64,000 nt of DNA from Streptomyces sp. CC208A (GTDB lineage Bacteria; Actinomycetota; Actinomycetes; Streptomycetales; Streptomycetaceae), in assembly GCF_030010625.1 (NCBI RefSeq), contig NZ_JASCXN010000036.1:1-64000 (forward strand), read 5' to 3'. Each line of letters starts with the position of its first letter. Within the stretch, counting starts at the first letter, position 1. The notes under the pieces were generated by a model. That model was given only the letters and a program-made list of their open reading frames with translations, did no database searches and was not told the origin of the DNA. Positions 17,548 through 25,743 of the stretch are shown here, in pieces. Made by a program: the position numbers and the translations under genes.

Positions 17548-19202
17548 CCGTCACCCTGACCGATCTCCTTCCCGCCCGGCTGCGCCGCTCGTGGGCGGTG
17601 GACGGCACCTGTCCCGACCTCGACCTCTACAGCCTGTTCAGAGCCCGGCAGATCGCCGACCTGCACCGTACGGCGATCCTCGACGCCAAGGGCAAGCTCT
17701 GTTACACGGCCCTGGACCGCAAGGTCCGATGTCTGGCCCAAGGACTGCGGGGGCTGGGCATCGGCGCCGGGGACGTCGTGGCCGTCCAGCTGCCCAACAA
17801 CCGCAACGCGGTCATCGCCGACCTCGCGCTCGCCGCCCTCGGGGCCGTGGCTCTCCCCTTCCCGGTCGGCCGGGGCGCCGTCGAGGCCGAGTGCCTGTTG
17901 CGCCGCGCCGAGGCCGTCGCCGTGATCGTGGCGACCGAGCACCGGGGACGCACGCACGCCGCCGACCTCCTCGCTCTCGCGCCGGCCCTGCCCGCGCTCC
18001 GGCACGTCATCGCCGCCGGACCGGGAACCGCGCCCGAAGGAACGATTCCGCTCAGGGAGCTGCTGCGCACCGACCCCACCGGCTTCGTCCCGGCCCGCCC
18101 CGACCCCGACAGCGCCGCGCGCATCCTCGTCTCCTCCGGTTCGGAGGCGGAGCCGAAGATGATCGCGTACTCGCACAACGCCCTGGCCGGCGGTCGCGGG
18201 AACTTCTTCGCCTCCCTGATGCCCGACGACACCCCGCCCCGCTGCCTCTTCCTCGTCCCGCTCGGCTCGGCCTTCGGTTCGAACGGCACGGCCGTCACCC
18301 TCGCCCGCCACGGTGGCACGCTCGTCCTGCTCGACCACTTCACCCCCGAGGCCGCGCTCGCCGCCGTACGGGAACACGCGCCCACGCACATCCTCGGTGT
18401 CCCGACGATGATCCGGATGATGCTGGAGGCACTGGAGAAGGAGCAGAGCCCGCTGCCGGCCCCCACCGCACTCGTCCTCGGCGGCGCGCCGCTCGACGAG
18501 GCCACCGCCAAGGCGGCGGCCGAGGCGTTCGGCTGCCCCGTGGTCAACCTGTACGGGTCGGCGGACGGGGTCAACTGTCACACCGGACTCCAGCACACCG
18601 TGCCGCCCACCGACCGCTCAGGCGTCGTCGCGGGCACGCCCGATCCCCGGGTGGCCGAGATCCGTATCGCCGACCCGGACACGCACGATCCGCTGCCCGA
18701 CGGGGCGATCGGCGAGATCGTCTCGCGCGGCCCCATGACCCCGCTCTGCTACGTGGCCTCCCCGGACCTCGACGCCCGCTACCGCACGGCCGAGGGCTGG
18801 GTGCGCACGGGTGACCTCGGGTTCCTCGACGACGAGGGCGTCCTGCACGTGGTCGGCCGCCTCAAGGACGTGGTGATACGCGGCGGCGCGAACATCAGCC
18901 CGGCCGAGGTCGAGCGCGAACTCGTCTCCCACCCGCAGGTGCGGGACGCGGTGTGCGTGGGAGTCCCGGACCCGCTGATGGGCGAGCGGCTGGCCGCCTG
19001 CCTGGTGGCGAAGGGCTCACACCTGCCGAGCCTCGCCGAACTCGGCGCGTACCTGACCGGGCGGGGTCTCGACCGGCACAAGCACCCCGAGCACCTGCTC
19101 GCACTGCCCGAACTGCCGCTCACCGCCGCCGGGAAGCCCGACCGTGCCGCGCTGCGGCGCCGGATCGCGGAGGAGCGGGGCGCCGGGTTCGTCCAGGCGT
19201 GA
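17544..19202 (+). CDS. AMP-dependent acyl-CoA synthetase/ligase
   Basis: The product is 552 aa, normal for the ANL family. Visible motifs: RILVSSGSEAEPKM (a variant of the ATP-binding P-loop, lacking the usual Thr/Gly-rich TSGTTG form), NLYGSADG (the A5 Tyr-Gly motif), GWVRTGDLGFLDDEG (A7), GRLKDVVIRGGANISPAEVE (A8 hinge) and PLTAAGKPDRAALR (A10 with the catalytic Lys). It would activate a carboxylic acid as acyl-AMP, then acyl-CoA. It is coupled to the CoA-transferase and opposite the acyl-CoA dehydrogenase. A hairpin follows at 19217. Confidence 0.9.
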   Translation: MTVTLTDLLPARLRRSWAVDGTCPDLDLYSLFRARQIADLHRTAILDAKGKLCYTALDRKVRCLAQGLRGLGIGAGDVVAVQLPNNRNAVIADLALAALGAVALPFPVGRGAVEAECLLRRAEAVAVIVATEHRGRTHAADLLALAPALPALRHVIAAGPGTAPEGTIPLRELLRTDPTGFVPARPDPDSAARILVSSGSEAEPKMIAYSHNALAGGRGNFFASLMPDDTPPRCLFLVPLGSAFGSNGTAVTLARHGGTLVLLDHFTPEAALAAVREHAPTHILGVPTMIRMMLEALEKEQSPLPAPTALVLGGAPLDEATAKAAAEAFGCPVVNLYGSADGVNCHTGLQHTVPPTDRSGVVAGTPDPRVAEIRIADPDTHDPLPDGAIGEIVSRGPMTPLCYVASPDLDARYRTAEGWVRTGDLGFLDDEGVLHVVGRLKDVVIRGGANISPAEVERELVSHPQVRDAVCVGVPDPLMGERLAACLVAKGSHLPSLAELGAYLTGRGLDRHKHPEHLLALPELPLTAAGKPDRAALRRRIAEERGAGFVQA

Positions 19203-19216
19203 CCACATAGGAGACG

Positions 19217-19256
19217 ACGGAGGGGAGGGCCACGTGTCAGTTGTCCTCCCCTCCGT
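19217..19256. terminator. Hairpin between convergent ligase and zinc-transport genes
   Basis: A perfect 12-bp inverted repeat ACGGAGGGGAGG / CCTCCCCTCCGT with a 16-nt loop sits between two convergent stop codons (19202 and 19269) and can serve both strands. Confidence 0.65.
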
Positions 19257-19268
19257 TCGACCATCCGG

Positions 19269-20093
19269 TCAGGATCCGGACATGGCCTTCTTCAACTCGG
19301 CCGCCGCGTTGCGGTACACCGCGAGGAGGTCCAGGTCCTCGCCCGGGTAGTTCACGATCTCGACCTGCTTCGCTCCCGAGTCGGGCAGGACCGTGCCCGT
19401 CGACATATGGGCGTTGTCGAGGACGAAGACGGGCTTCTTCGCCGAGAGGGTGGCCAGTTGGGCGGGGGTGACGGCTTCGGGGCCGTACGTGCCGACCGGT
19501 GTGGCGCCCGCGAGGCCGGCCGCCCAGGCGGTGAAGACCTGGGTGACGACGGACGGGCTCTTCCCGCCCGGCCAGGCGGCCTTGAGCTCGCCGTTCAGCT
19601 TCTTCACCTCGCCGTCGAGGCGGGTCTTCCACTGGCCGGCGGCGTCCTTCGTCCCGAACAGGTCGCCCAGGCGGGTGACTTCGGCGCCGGCCTTGGCCGG
19701 GTCGTTGTCGAGGTTCACCTCGATCAGCTTCGCCTTCGAGCCGGCCGCCTCCTTGATCTTCGCGGCGTACGGCTCGAACGGCGCGTACAGCACGAAGTCC
19801 GCCTGCGCGACGGCGGCGAGGTCGGACGGCTTGGGGTCGTAGTCGGGCGCGTGGTGGACGGACTGCGGCACGATCACCGTGACGTCCTCGGCTCCGGCCG
19901 CCTTGGCGAAAGCACCCTCCCAGGTCGTCGTGGCGACCACCACCGGCTTGTGCCCGGCGGCCTTGTGGTCCTCCGTTCCCGAGGAGGAGGTGTCCTCGCT
20001 CCCGCACGCGGTGAGCAGCGGCAGGGCCGCGCTCAGTGCGAGGAGGGAAGCGATACGGGCGATGCGGGGGGTGCGGACGCGGGTGCGCGCCAT
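19269..20093 (-). CDS. Zn/Mn-type ABC transporter binding lipoprotein
   Basis: The ATG at 20093 gives 274 aa. A twin-basic N-terminus and lipobox (LLTACGS) mark a lipoprotein. The mature part is of the ZnuA/TroA cluster (A-I) type: KPVVVATTTWEGAFAKA, HHAPDYDPKPSDLAAV, FEPYAAKIKE and VFVLDNAHMSTG. His residues in HHAPDYD and the late acidic and His residues would coordinate the metal. It is the last gene of an ATPase-permease-binding protein operon; the permease reading frame runs 61 bp into it. Zinc is likely from the neighbourhood, but manganese cannot be excluded. Confidence 0.83.
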   Translation of the reverse strand: MARTRVRTPRIARIASLLALSAALPLLTACGSEDTSSSGTEDHKAAGHKPVVVATTTWEGAFAKAAGAEDVTVIVPQSVHHAPDYDPKPSDLAAVAQADFVLYAPFEPYAAKIKEAAGSKAKLIEVNLDNDPAKAGAEVTRLGDLFGTKDAAGQWKTRLDGEVKKLNGELKAAWPGGKSPSVVTQVFTAWAAGLAGATPVGTYGPEAVTPAQLATLSAKKPVFVLDNAHMSTGTVLPDSGAKQVEIVNYPGEDLDLLAVYRNAAAELKKAMSGS

Positions 20094-20920
20094 GAGCTGT
20101 TTCTCCGTTCGGGGATGAGATGTGCGGCGAGGACCACGGCCCCCGCCGTCAGGACCAGGACCGGCCCGGGGGGCCAGTCCAGCCACAGGGCCAGCAGGAA
20201 GCCGGTGAGGTTGACCGCGACGCCGATGCCGACCGCCCACAGGGTGATCGACCACAGCGAGCGGCCCAGACGCCGCGCGGCGAGCGCGGGCAGCAGGGTC
20301 AGGGCGTCGACGAGCAGGGCACCGGTGAGCTTGATGGCTCCGGCGACCGCCACCGCGACCAGCACGAGCAGCGCGGTGGTCAGGAAACGGACCGGCACGC
20401 CCGAGCACTGGGCGAGCTCCCGGTCGTACAGCAGCAGGGCCACCTCCCGGCGCCGCCACAGGAACAGGGCCGGTACGGCCACGGCGAGCGCGCCGAGGAC
20501 GACGAGGTCGTCCGTGCCGACGGACAGGATCGACCCCCAGAGGAGGGCGAACGCGCCCGAGGCGTTGACGCCGGAGACGGCGAGGACGAGGAGGGCGGCG
20601 GCGACGGCCAGGCTCATCAGCAATCCCATCGCGCCCGACAGTCCGTCCGGGGTGCGGGCGAGCGGCGCGACCCCGGCCCCTGCCAGGGCGCAGGCCACGA
20701 GCGCGCAGAGCATCGGGTCGAGACCGGTCAGGAGGCCGACGGCGATGCCGAGGAGCGCCACGTGCATCATCGCGAACCGCACCGGCATGATGTCGAGGCC
20801 GACGATGACGACGCCGATCACCGGTAGCCCCACGGCCGCCAGGAGCAGGGCGAACCCCGCCCGCTGGACCGGTACGAGCTGGAGCATGGCGCCGAGGTCG
20901 GCGGCTGCGAGCGCGTTCAC
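20033..20920 (-). CDS. Zn/Mn-type ABC transporter permease
   Basis: The GTG at 20920 overlaps the ATPase stop by 4 bp and gives 295 aa with about eight membrane helices. It fits the ABC-3 (ZnuB) permease family: IMPVRFAMMHVALLGIAVGL, GSILSVGTDDL and VKLTGALLV-like segment AIKLTGALLVDALTLLPALAA. The C-terminal Ser/Pro-rich tail extends into the start of the binding-protein gene (overlap 20033-20093), an unusually long overlap. Confidence 0.85.
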   Translation of the reverse strand: MNALAAADLGAMLQLVPVQRAGFALLLAAVGLPVIGVVIVGLDIMPVRFAMMHVALLGIAVGLLTGLDPMLCALVACALAGAGVAPLARTPDGLSGAMGLLMSLAVAAALLVLAVSGVNASGAFALLWGSILSVGTDDLVVLGALAVAVPALFLWRRREVALLLYDRELAQCSGVPVRFLTTALLVLVAVAVAGAIKLTGALLVDALTLLPALAARRLGRSLWSITLWAVGIGVAVNLTGFLLALWLDWPPGPVLVLTAGAVVLAAHLIPERRNSSWRAPASAPPASPVSLPSSH

Positions 20921-21552
20921 CGCACCTCCCGTAGTCGGCCGGCGGCCATCTCCAGGACCCGGTCGCAGCGTTCGGCGAGCGTGCGGTCGTGGGTGACGAC
21001 GACGAGGGTGACCGGCAGCGCGGTGAGCACGTCGGCGGCCTCTTCCTGGCCGGCGAAGTCGAGGGCGGCGGTCGGCTCGTCGGCGAGCAGCACCTGTGCT
21101 CCGGCGGCCACGCTGCCGATGGCCCGGGCCAGGTACATGCGCTGCAACTGCCCACCGGAGAGCGTGTCCACGGGTCGTCCGGTCAGCGTGCCGACACCCA
21201 GCCGCCCCGCGGCCTCGGCTGCCTCGGCGGGTGCGCCACTGCTGCCGAGGAGCTCGTCCCCGCGCAGCGGGAACCGTCCGGCGGCCGGCTTCTGCGGGAT
21301 CCACGCACACGATCGCCGCCGCCACGCCCATTCGGCGGCCGAGCGCGCCCCGCGCCCGCCGACCTCGATGGTGCCGCTCGTGTGCCGGTGCAGCCCGAGG
21401 ACCGCGCGCAGCAGCGTCGTCTTCCCGGACCCGTTCGTACCGGTCAGCGCGACGCGTTCACCGGCGGCGATCTCCAGATCCACGCCGACGACGGCCTCGT
21501 TGCGGCCGTGCCGGCAGGCGACTCCGCGCATGCGTATGTCCAGTCCGCCCAT
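20917..21552 (-). CDS. Zn/Mn-type ABC transporter ATPase
   Basis: The ATG at 21552 with GAGAGG upstream gives 211 aa. It is a compact ABC ATPase: Walker A GTNGSGKTT, Q-loop WIPQK, signature LSGGQLQR, Walker B VLLADEP, and the switch His in VVVTHD. It is the first gene of the operon. The 147-bp region upstream contains the inverted repeat GGTTCCCG / CGGGAACC (21614-21638) and an AT-rich block near 21692-21716. I could not identify a convincing Zur box there. Confidence 0.87.
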   Translation of the reverse strand: MGGLDIRMRGVACRHGRNEAVVGVDLEIAAGERVALTGTNGSGKTTLLRAVLGLHRHTSGTIEVGGRGARSAAEWAWRRRSCAWIPQKPAAGRFPLRGDELLGSSGAPAEAAEAAGRLGVGTLTGRPVDTLSGGQLQRMYLARAIGSVAAGAQVLLADEPTAALDFAGQEEAADVLTALPVTLVVVTHDRTLAERCDRVLEMAAGRLREVR

Positions 21553-21699
21553 CCTCTGCCTCTCGCCGCTGTTGTGCCGGTGCGGTGTAGAAGTCGGACG
21601 ACAGGGGCGCCGGGTTCCCGCGATGTGACCGGGAACCGCGGTGCGGAGGACTTCGAGGCGTCCGGTCGGCAGGTGCGTCCTCCTGCATAGGATGCGCAA

Positions 21700-22236
21700 A
21701 TGATTGAATATTGCATCAGGCCCGCGACGGTGGGCGATATCGACGGGGCCCGGGCCGTGATGCTGGACGCCGTCTACCGGGACTTCGAAACGGGCTACGT
21801 GCCGCGATGGCACGCCGACATCATCGACCCGGAGCGCTTCTACCTCACCCCGCCGCGGCACACCCTCCTGGTGGCCGTCGATCAGCGGGACGGAACGGTG
21901 GTCGCCACGGGTGCGCTGGACGGCCGCGGGCCCGGGCACCCTCCCAACCCGCGCCGCCTGGCCGATCGCTACCCCTCGGGCGAGACCGCCCAGCTGCGGC
22001 GGGTGTACGTGCGTCCCGAGCACCGGCGGCGCGGGCTCGCCCGCCGCCTGGTCGCCGAGCTGGTCGCGTTCGCCAAGGTCGACGCCGGCTACCGGTCGGT
22101 CTACCTGCACACCGATCCGGCGTCGCCGGGGGCGGAGGCCCTGTGGCGGTCGCTGGGGAGACTGGTGTGCGACGAGCGGATCGAGGAGGCCGGCGGTGGG
22201 CAGGGGATCCTGCACTTCGAGATCCCCCTGGTTTAG
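21700..22236 (+). CDS. GNAT-family N-acetyltransferase
   Basis: The product is 178 aa with an AGGA site before ATG 21700. It shows the GNAT core: an N-terminal beta-strand IRPATVGDIDGARAVM, then the acetyl-CoA loop LRRVYVRPEHRRRGLARRLV (Q/R-x-x-G-x-A form) and a C-terminal HTDPASPGAEALWRSLG. The acceptor is unknown. It runs divergently from the ZnuABC-type operon, and its stop codon overlaps the -35 box of the next operon's Zur-type promoter. Confidence 0.85.
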   Translation: MIEYCIRPATVGDIDGARAVMLDAVYRDFETGYVPRWHADIIDPERFYLTPPRHTLLVAVDQRDGTVVATGALDGRGPGHPPNPRRLADRYPSGETAQLRRVYVRPEHRRRGLARRLVAELVAFAKVDAGYRSVYLHTDPASPGAEALWRSLGRLVCDERIEEAGGGQGILHFEIPLV

Positions 22237-22260
22237 ATGGAAACGATTTTCATGTACTCT
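22232..22260 (+). promoter_or_regulatory. Zur-type operator inside a sigma-70-like promoter
   Basis: TTTAGA at 22232-22237 and TACTCT at 22255-22260 form a -35/-10 pair with a 17-bp spacer. The spacer is filled by TGGAAACGATTTTCA (22238-22252), a 7-1-7 palindrome of the actinobacterial Zur type. A zinc-loaded repressor bound there would block RNA polymerase. The start codon of the binding-protein gene lies about 40 nt after the expected transcript start. Confidence 0.75.
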
Positions 22261-22305
22261 GGCCGCCCCTTTGATCGACACCACCGGAAGACGCGAGCGC
22301 CAGCC

Positions 22306-23808
22306 ATGACAACCCCCCGCCGCCTGATAGCCGGCCTGCTCCTCACCCCGCTTCTCGCCGGCTGCTTCGCCTCCGGCGGCGACAGCTCACCCGCCGACCC
22401 CGCCGGCTCCGGCGACGGCGGCCGACTGCGCGTGGCGCTCGCCTTCACCCCCGCGCGGAACTTCTCCCCGCACAGCCAGGACGCCTTCCACCTGTCCAAG
22501 CTGGGCGTCGCCGAGGGCCTGACCCGGCTGGACGCCAACGGCGCCGCGGTCCCCGCGCTGGCCGAGTCGTGGACGAGCGAACCGGGCGGCCGCAGCTGGC
22601 TGTTCACGCTGCGGGAAGCGAAGTTCCAGGACGGCGCCGAGCTCACCGCACAGGCGGTGGCCTCCGCCCTCACACACGCTGCCGAGGCGGAACCCGCCCC
22701 CGCCGCCCTCGCCGGTGTGAAGCTGACCGCCGCGGCCGTGGGCGACGACCGGGTGCGGATCGGAACCGGCACGGCCGACCCGGCCCTGCCCCTGCGCCTG
22801 TCCAACCCCAACCTCGCGGTGTTCTCCCCGAAGGCGTACGAGAAGAAGGGCACCGTGAATCCGGTCGGCACCGCCACCGGCCCCTTCACCCTCACGAGGA
22901 TCACCGGCGACACGGCAGCCACGCTGGACCGTTTCGACGACTACTGGGGCGGTCGCGCCCAGGCCCCGGGCATCGACGCCACGTTCGTCGCCGACGGCAC
23001 GGCCCGCGCCAACGCCCTGCGCACCGGCCAGGCAGACATCGCCGAGGCCCTCCCCGTGGCCCAGCTCGCGTCCCTTGACAAGGGCGTGGTCCGTGAGACG
23101 ACCACCGCCCGTAACACCAGCCTCTACCTGAACACCCGGTCCGGCGTCTTCGCCGACGCGGGGCTGCGCGCCGCGGCTCGCGAGGCGATCGACACCTCCG
23201 TCATCGCCAAGGACGTCTACGAGGGCCACGCCGAGGCGGCACAGGGGCTTTACGGTCCCGCCCTGAACTGGGCCGCGAGCAAGCGGCTCCAGCCCACCGG
23301 ACGCGCCCGCGCCACCGCCCCCGGCGCACGGAGCGTCACCATCGCCACCTACACCGGCCGACCCGAGCTCGCCGAGACCGCCCAGGTCCTGCAGCAGCAG
23401 TTGGAGAAGGCCGGCTTCACGGTGAAGCTGGAGGTGCGCGAGTACGCGCGCCTCGAAAGCGACCTGCTGGCCGGGAAGTTCGACGCCGCCGTCGCCTCCC
23501 GCAACATGATGCTCGACACCGGCGACCCCGCCACCGTCCTCGGCAGCGATTTCACCTGTGCCGGGACCTACAACCTGTCGCTGCTGTGCGACAAGAGGAT
23601 CGACCGGGCCGTCGCGGACGCCCAGGCCGTGGCCGACACCGCGAAGCGACAGGACGCGGTCCTGAAGGCGGAGGCGGCCGTCCTCGGCACCGACGCGGTC
23701 GTACCGCTCGTCCACCAGAAGGTCGCCACCGGCGTCGCGGCCTCCGTGCAGGGCACGCTGCTCGACCCGTACGAGCGGCAGTTCCTCGGCACGGGGACCC
23801 GGCGCTGA
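22306..23808 (+). CDS. Family-5 ABC solute-binding lipoprotein
   Basis: The product is 500 aa with a lipoprotein signal (LLLTPLLAGC, Cys20). The fold is that of peptide/nickel/opine binding proteins (SBP family 5): ESWTSEPGGRSWLFTLREAKFQDG, PVGTATGPFTLTRI, a PALNWA segment late, and EKAGFTVKLEVREYARLESDLLAGKFDA. Such proteins include receptors for metal-opine complexes. The Zur-type promoter upstream points to a zinc-chelator complex rather than peptides. The next gene begins 6 bp after the stop. Confidence 0.85.
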   Translation: MTTPRRLIAGLLLTPLLAGCFASGGDSSPADPAGSGDGGRLRVALAFTPARNFSPHSQDAFHLSKLGVAEGLTRLDANGAAVPALAESWTSEPGGRSWLFTLREAKFQDGAELTAQAVASALTHAAEAEPAPAALAGVKLTAAAVGDDRVRIGTGTADPALPLRLSNPNLAVFSPKAYEKKGTVNPVGTATGPFTLTRITGDTAATLDRFDDYWGGRAQAPGIDATFVADGTARANALRTGQADIAEALPVAQLASLDKGVVRETTTARNTSLYLNTRSGVFADAGLRAAAREAIDTSVIAKDVYEGHAEAAQGLYGPALNWAASKRLQPTGRARATAPGARSVTIATYTGRPELAETAQVLQQQLEKAGFTVKLEVREYARLESDLLAGKFDAAVASRNMMLDTGDPATVLGSDFTCAGTYNLSLLCDKRIDRAVADAQAVADTAKRQDAVLKAEAAVLGTDAVVPLVHQKVATGVAASVQGTLLDPYERQFLGTGTRR

Positions 23809-23813
23809 ACGGC

Positions 23814-25733
23814 ATGTCCGACCGCCTCCGAGGCGGCACGCCCGCCAGCGCCGCCGCCCTGCGCGCCCTCGTGCGGGGCGGCGGGCCCGCGCTGCTGTGG
23901 CGGGCCGCCCTTGCCGCCGCCCTGGTGTGCGGAATCGGCCTGCTCCCGTGGCTGTCGCGTACAGACCCCGCCCTGACCGTGCTCAAGGCCCGGTCGGCCG
24001 AACAGGACCCCACTCCCGAGGCATTGGCCGCCGTACGCGCCGAACTCGGTCTGGAGGAGGGGCCGCTGCCGCTGCTCGCACGCTGGCTCGTCGGTCTGAC
24101 GCACGGGGACGCCGGTCGGTCCTGGGTCTCCGGCACCGACGTCCTGCCCTCCGTGGCCGAGGCCCTCGGCGTCTCGCTCCTGTTGATGGCCGGTGCCCTG
24201 GCGGTCGCCGCGGGCACGGCCGCCGCGGTGTGTGCCCGCACGCTGTGGCTCGGTTCACGGCGCCGGCTCGGAGAGCGCGCCGCCGGCGGCAGCGCGGCGG
24301 CGGTCCTGGCCGCGCTCCCGGAGTTCCTCGTCGCCGCCGTGCTCGCCTCGGTGATCGGCGTGCGGTGGGGCTGGCTCCCCGCCCTCGGCTGGTACGGCCC
24401 GCAGTGGATGGTGCTGCCCTCGCTCGCCCTCGGGCTGCCCGCCGGAGCGCTCCTCGGGCGGATGCTGGACGATCTGCTGCCCGGCGCGCTCGCCGCGCCG
24501 TGGGCACGGGCCGCCGCCGCCCGGGGCATCCCGCCGCGCTCCGTGATACGGCACGCCCTGCGTGGCTGCGTGCCGGGACTCCTGCCCAACCTCGGCCTGT
24601 TCGCCGTCGGCCTGACCGGCGGCTCCGTCGCCGTCGAGCAGATCTTCGACATACCGGGCCTGGGTCGCCTCACCCTGCGCGCCGCCCTGGCCCAGGACCT
24701 GCCGGTCCTGCAGACCGGCACGCTCGGCCTGATGCTGCTCGCGGCCGCCGCCGGAGCTCTGGCGCGGTTCTCCGCCCGGCTGCTGCTCGGCCCCGCGCTG
24801 CGCGACGGTGCCCTGATCTCCCCGCACCGGCCCGCGAGGGCGGCGTCACGCACCCCGCCCCTGCTGTACGGGGCACTGCTCGCCGCCCTCATGGCCACCG
24901 GCCTGCCCCGCGACCCGCTCGCCCTGCACCCCGGTGCCCGCCTCCAGACCCCGTCTCCGGCGCATCCCTTCGGCACCGACGCGCTCGGCCGGGACATCCT
25001 GGCCCGCATCGCGCACGGCGCCCTCACGACCCTCGGTACCGCCCTCGTGGTGAGCGCCGCCGCCCTCGTGGCCGGAGTCCTGCTGGGCCTGCTGCCCCGG
25101 CTGTCCGCACCCGTCGTCGACACCGTCAACGCGCTGCCGCCCGTGCTCGCGGGTCTCCTCGTCGCCGGAGTCGCCGGCGGCGGACCCTGGACCCCCGCCC
25201 TCGCCGTGGCCGCCGTCGCCTGGTCACCGCTGGCCACCCACACCTCCTCGCTCCTCCGACAGGAACGCGCCGCCACCCACCTGACCGCCAGTCGGGCCCT
25301 CGGCGCCGGCCCGTGGCACGTCCTCACCCGCACCCTGCTCCCGGCCGTCGTGCCGCCCGTGACCCGTCACGCCCTGCTCCGGCTTCCCGGCATCGCCCTG
25401 TCGCTGGCCGCCCTCGGCTTCCTCGGCCTGGGCGCCCAGCCACCGTCCCCCGACTGGGGCCTGCTGCTCGCCGAGAACCATCCGTACGTCGAGCGCGCTC
25501 CGTGGGCAGTCCTGGCCCCGGCCGCCGTGCTCGCCCTGCTCGGCGCGCTCGCGGTCACGGCCGCGAACGCGGCAGGGCGGACGGCGCCCCGGGCGAAGGG
25601 CGGCGGAGGACGCGTGCCCGGGCCGCGAAGGCGGACCGCGGCACGCCCGGCGCCCGCGGTAGCCACCGCCGCGACCGCACCGGACACACGCGTGACCCCA
25701 CCTCCATCCGCCGTGACCACACCCGCCCCCTGA
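23814..25733 (+). CDS. Fused two-half ABC permease (DppB-DppC type)
   Basis: The product is 639 aa, twice the normal size. Residues about 1-325 match a DppB/NikB permease (GRSWVSGTDV, IPPRSVIRHALRGCVPGLLPN, FDIPGLGRLTLRAALAQDLPV). Residues about 350-605 match DppC/NikC (HPFGTDALGRDILARIAHGALTT, ASRALGAGPWHVLTRTLLP, GFLGLGAQPPSPDWGLLLAENHPY). A Pro/Ala/Arg-rich tail follows. Both EAA-type coupling loops are present, so the fusion should work as a complete membrane part. No ATPase gene follows; it must come from elsewhere. Confidence 0.88.
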   Translation: MSDRLRGGTPASAAALRALVRGGGPALLWRAALAAALVCGIGLLPWLSRTDPALTVLKARSAEQDPTPEALAAVRAELGLEEGPLPLLARWLVGLTHGDAGRSWVSGTDVLPSVAEALGVSLLLMAGALAVAAGTAAAVCARTLWLGSRRRLGERAAGGSAAAVLAALPEFLVAAVLASVIGVRWGWLPALGWYGPQWMVLPSLALGLPAGALLGRMLDDLLPGALAAPWARAAAARGIPPRSVIRHALRGCVPGLLPNLGLFAVGLTGGSVAVEQIFDIPGLGRLTLRAALAQDLPVLQTGTLGLMLLAAAAGALARFSARLLLGPALRDGALISPHRPARAASRTPPLLYGALLAALMATGLPRDPLALHPGARLQTPSPAHPFGTDALGRDILARIAHGALTTLGTALVVSAAALVAGVLLGLLPRLSAPVVDTVNALPPVLAGLLVAGVAGGGPWTPALAVAAVAWSPLATHTSSLLRQERAATHLTASRALGAGPWHVLTRTLLPAVVPPVTRHALLRLPGIALSLAALGFLGLGAQPPSPDWGLLLAENHPYVERAPWAVLAPAAVLALLGALAVTAANAAGRTAPRAKGGGGRVPGPRRRTAARPAPAVATAATAPDTRVTPPPSAVTTPAP

Positions 25734-25743
25734 CGGGAACCCG

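Noticed and set aside
21614..21638. GGTTCCCG/CGGGAACC inverted repeat upstream of the ZnuABC-type operon as a Zur box
   Set aside because: It is GC-rich and lacks the GAAA...TTTC core of the boxes at 22238, 53380 and 59569. It may be a structural hairpin instead.
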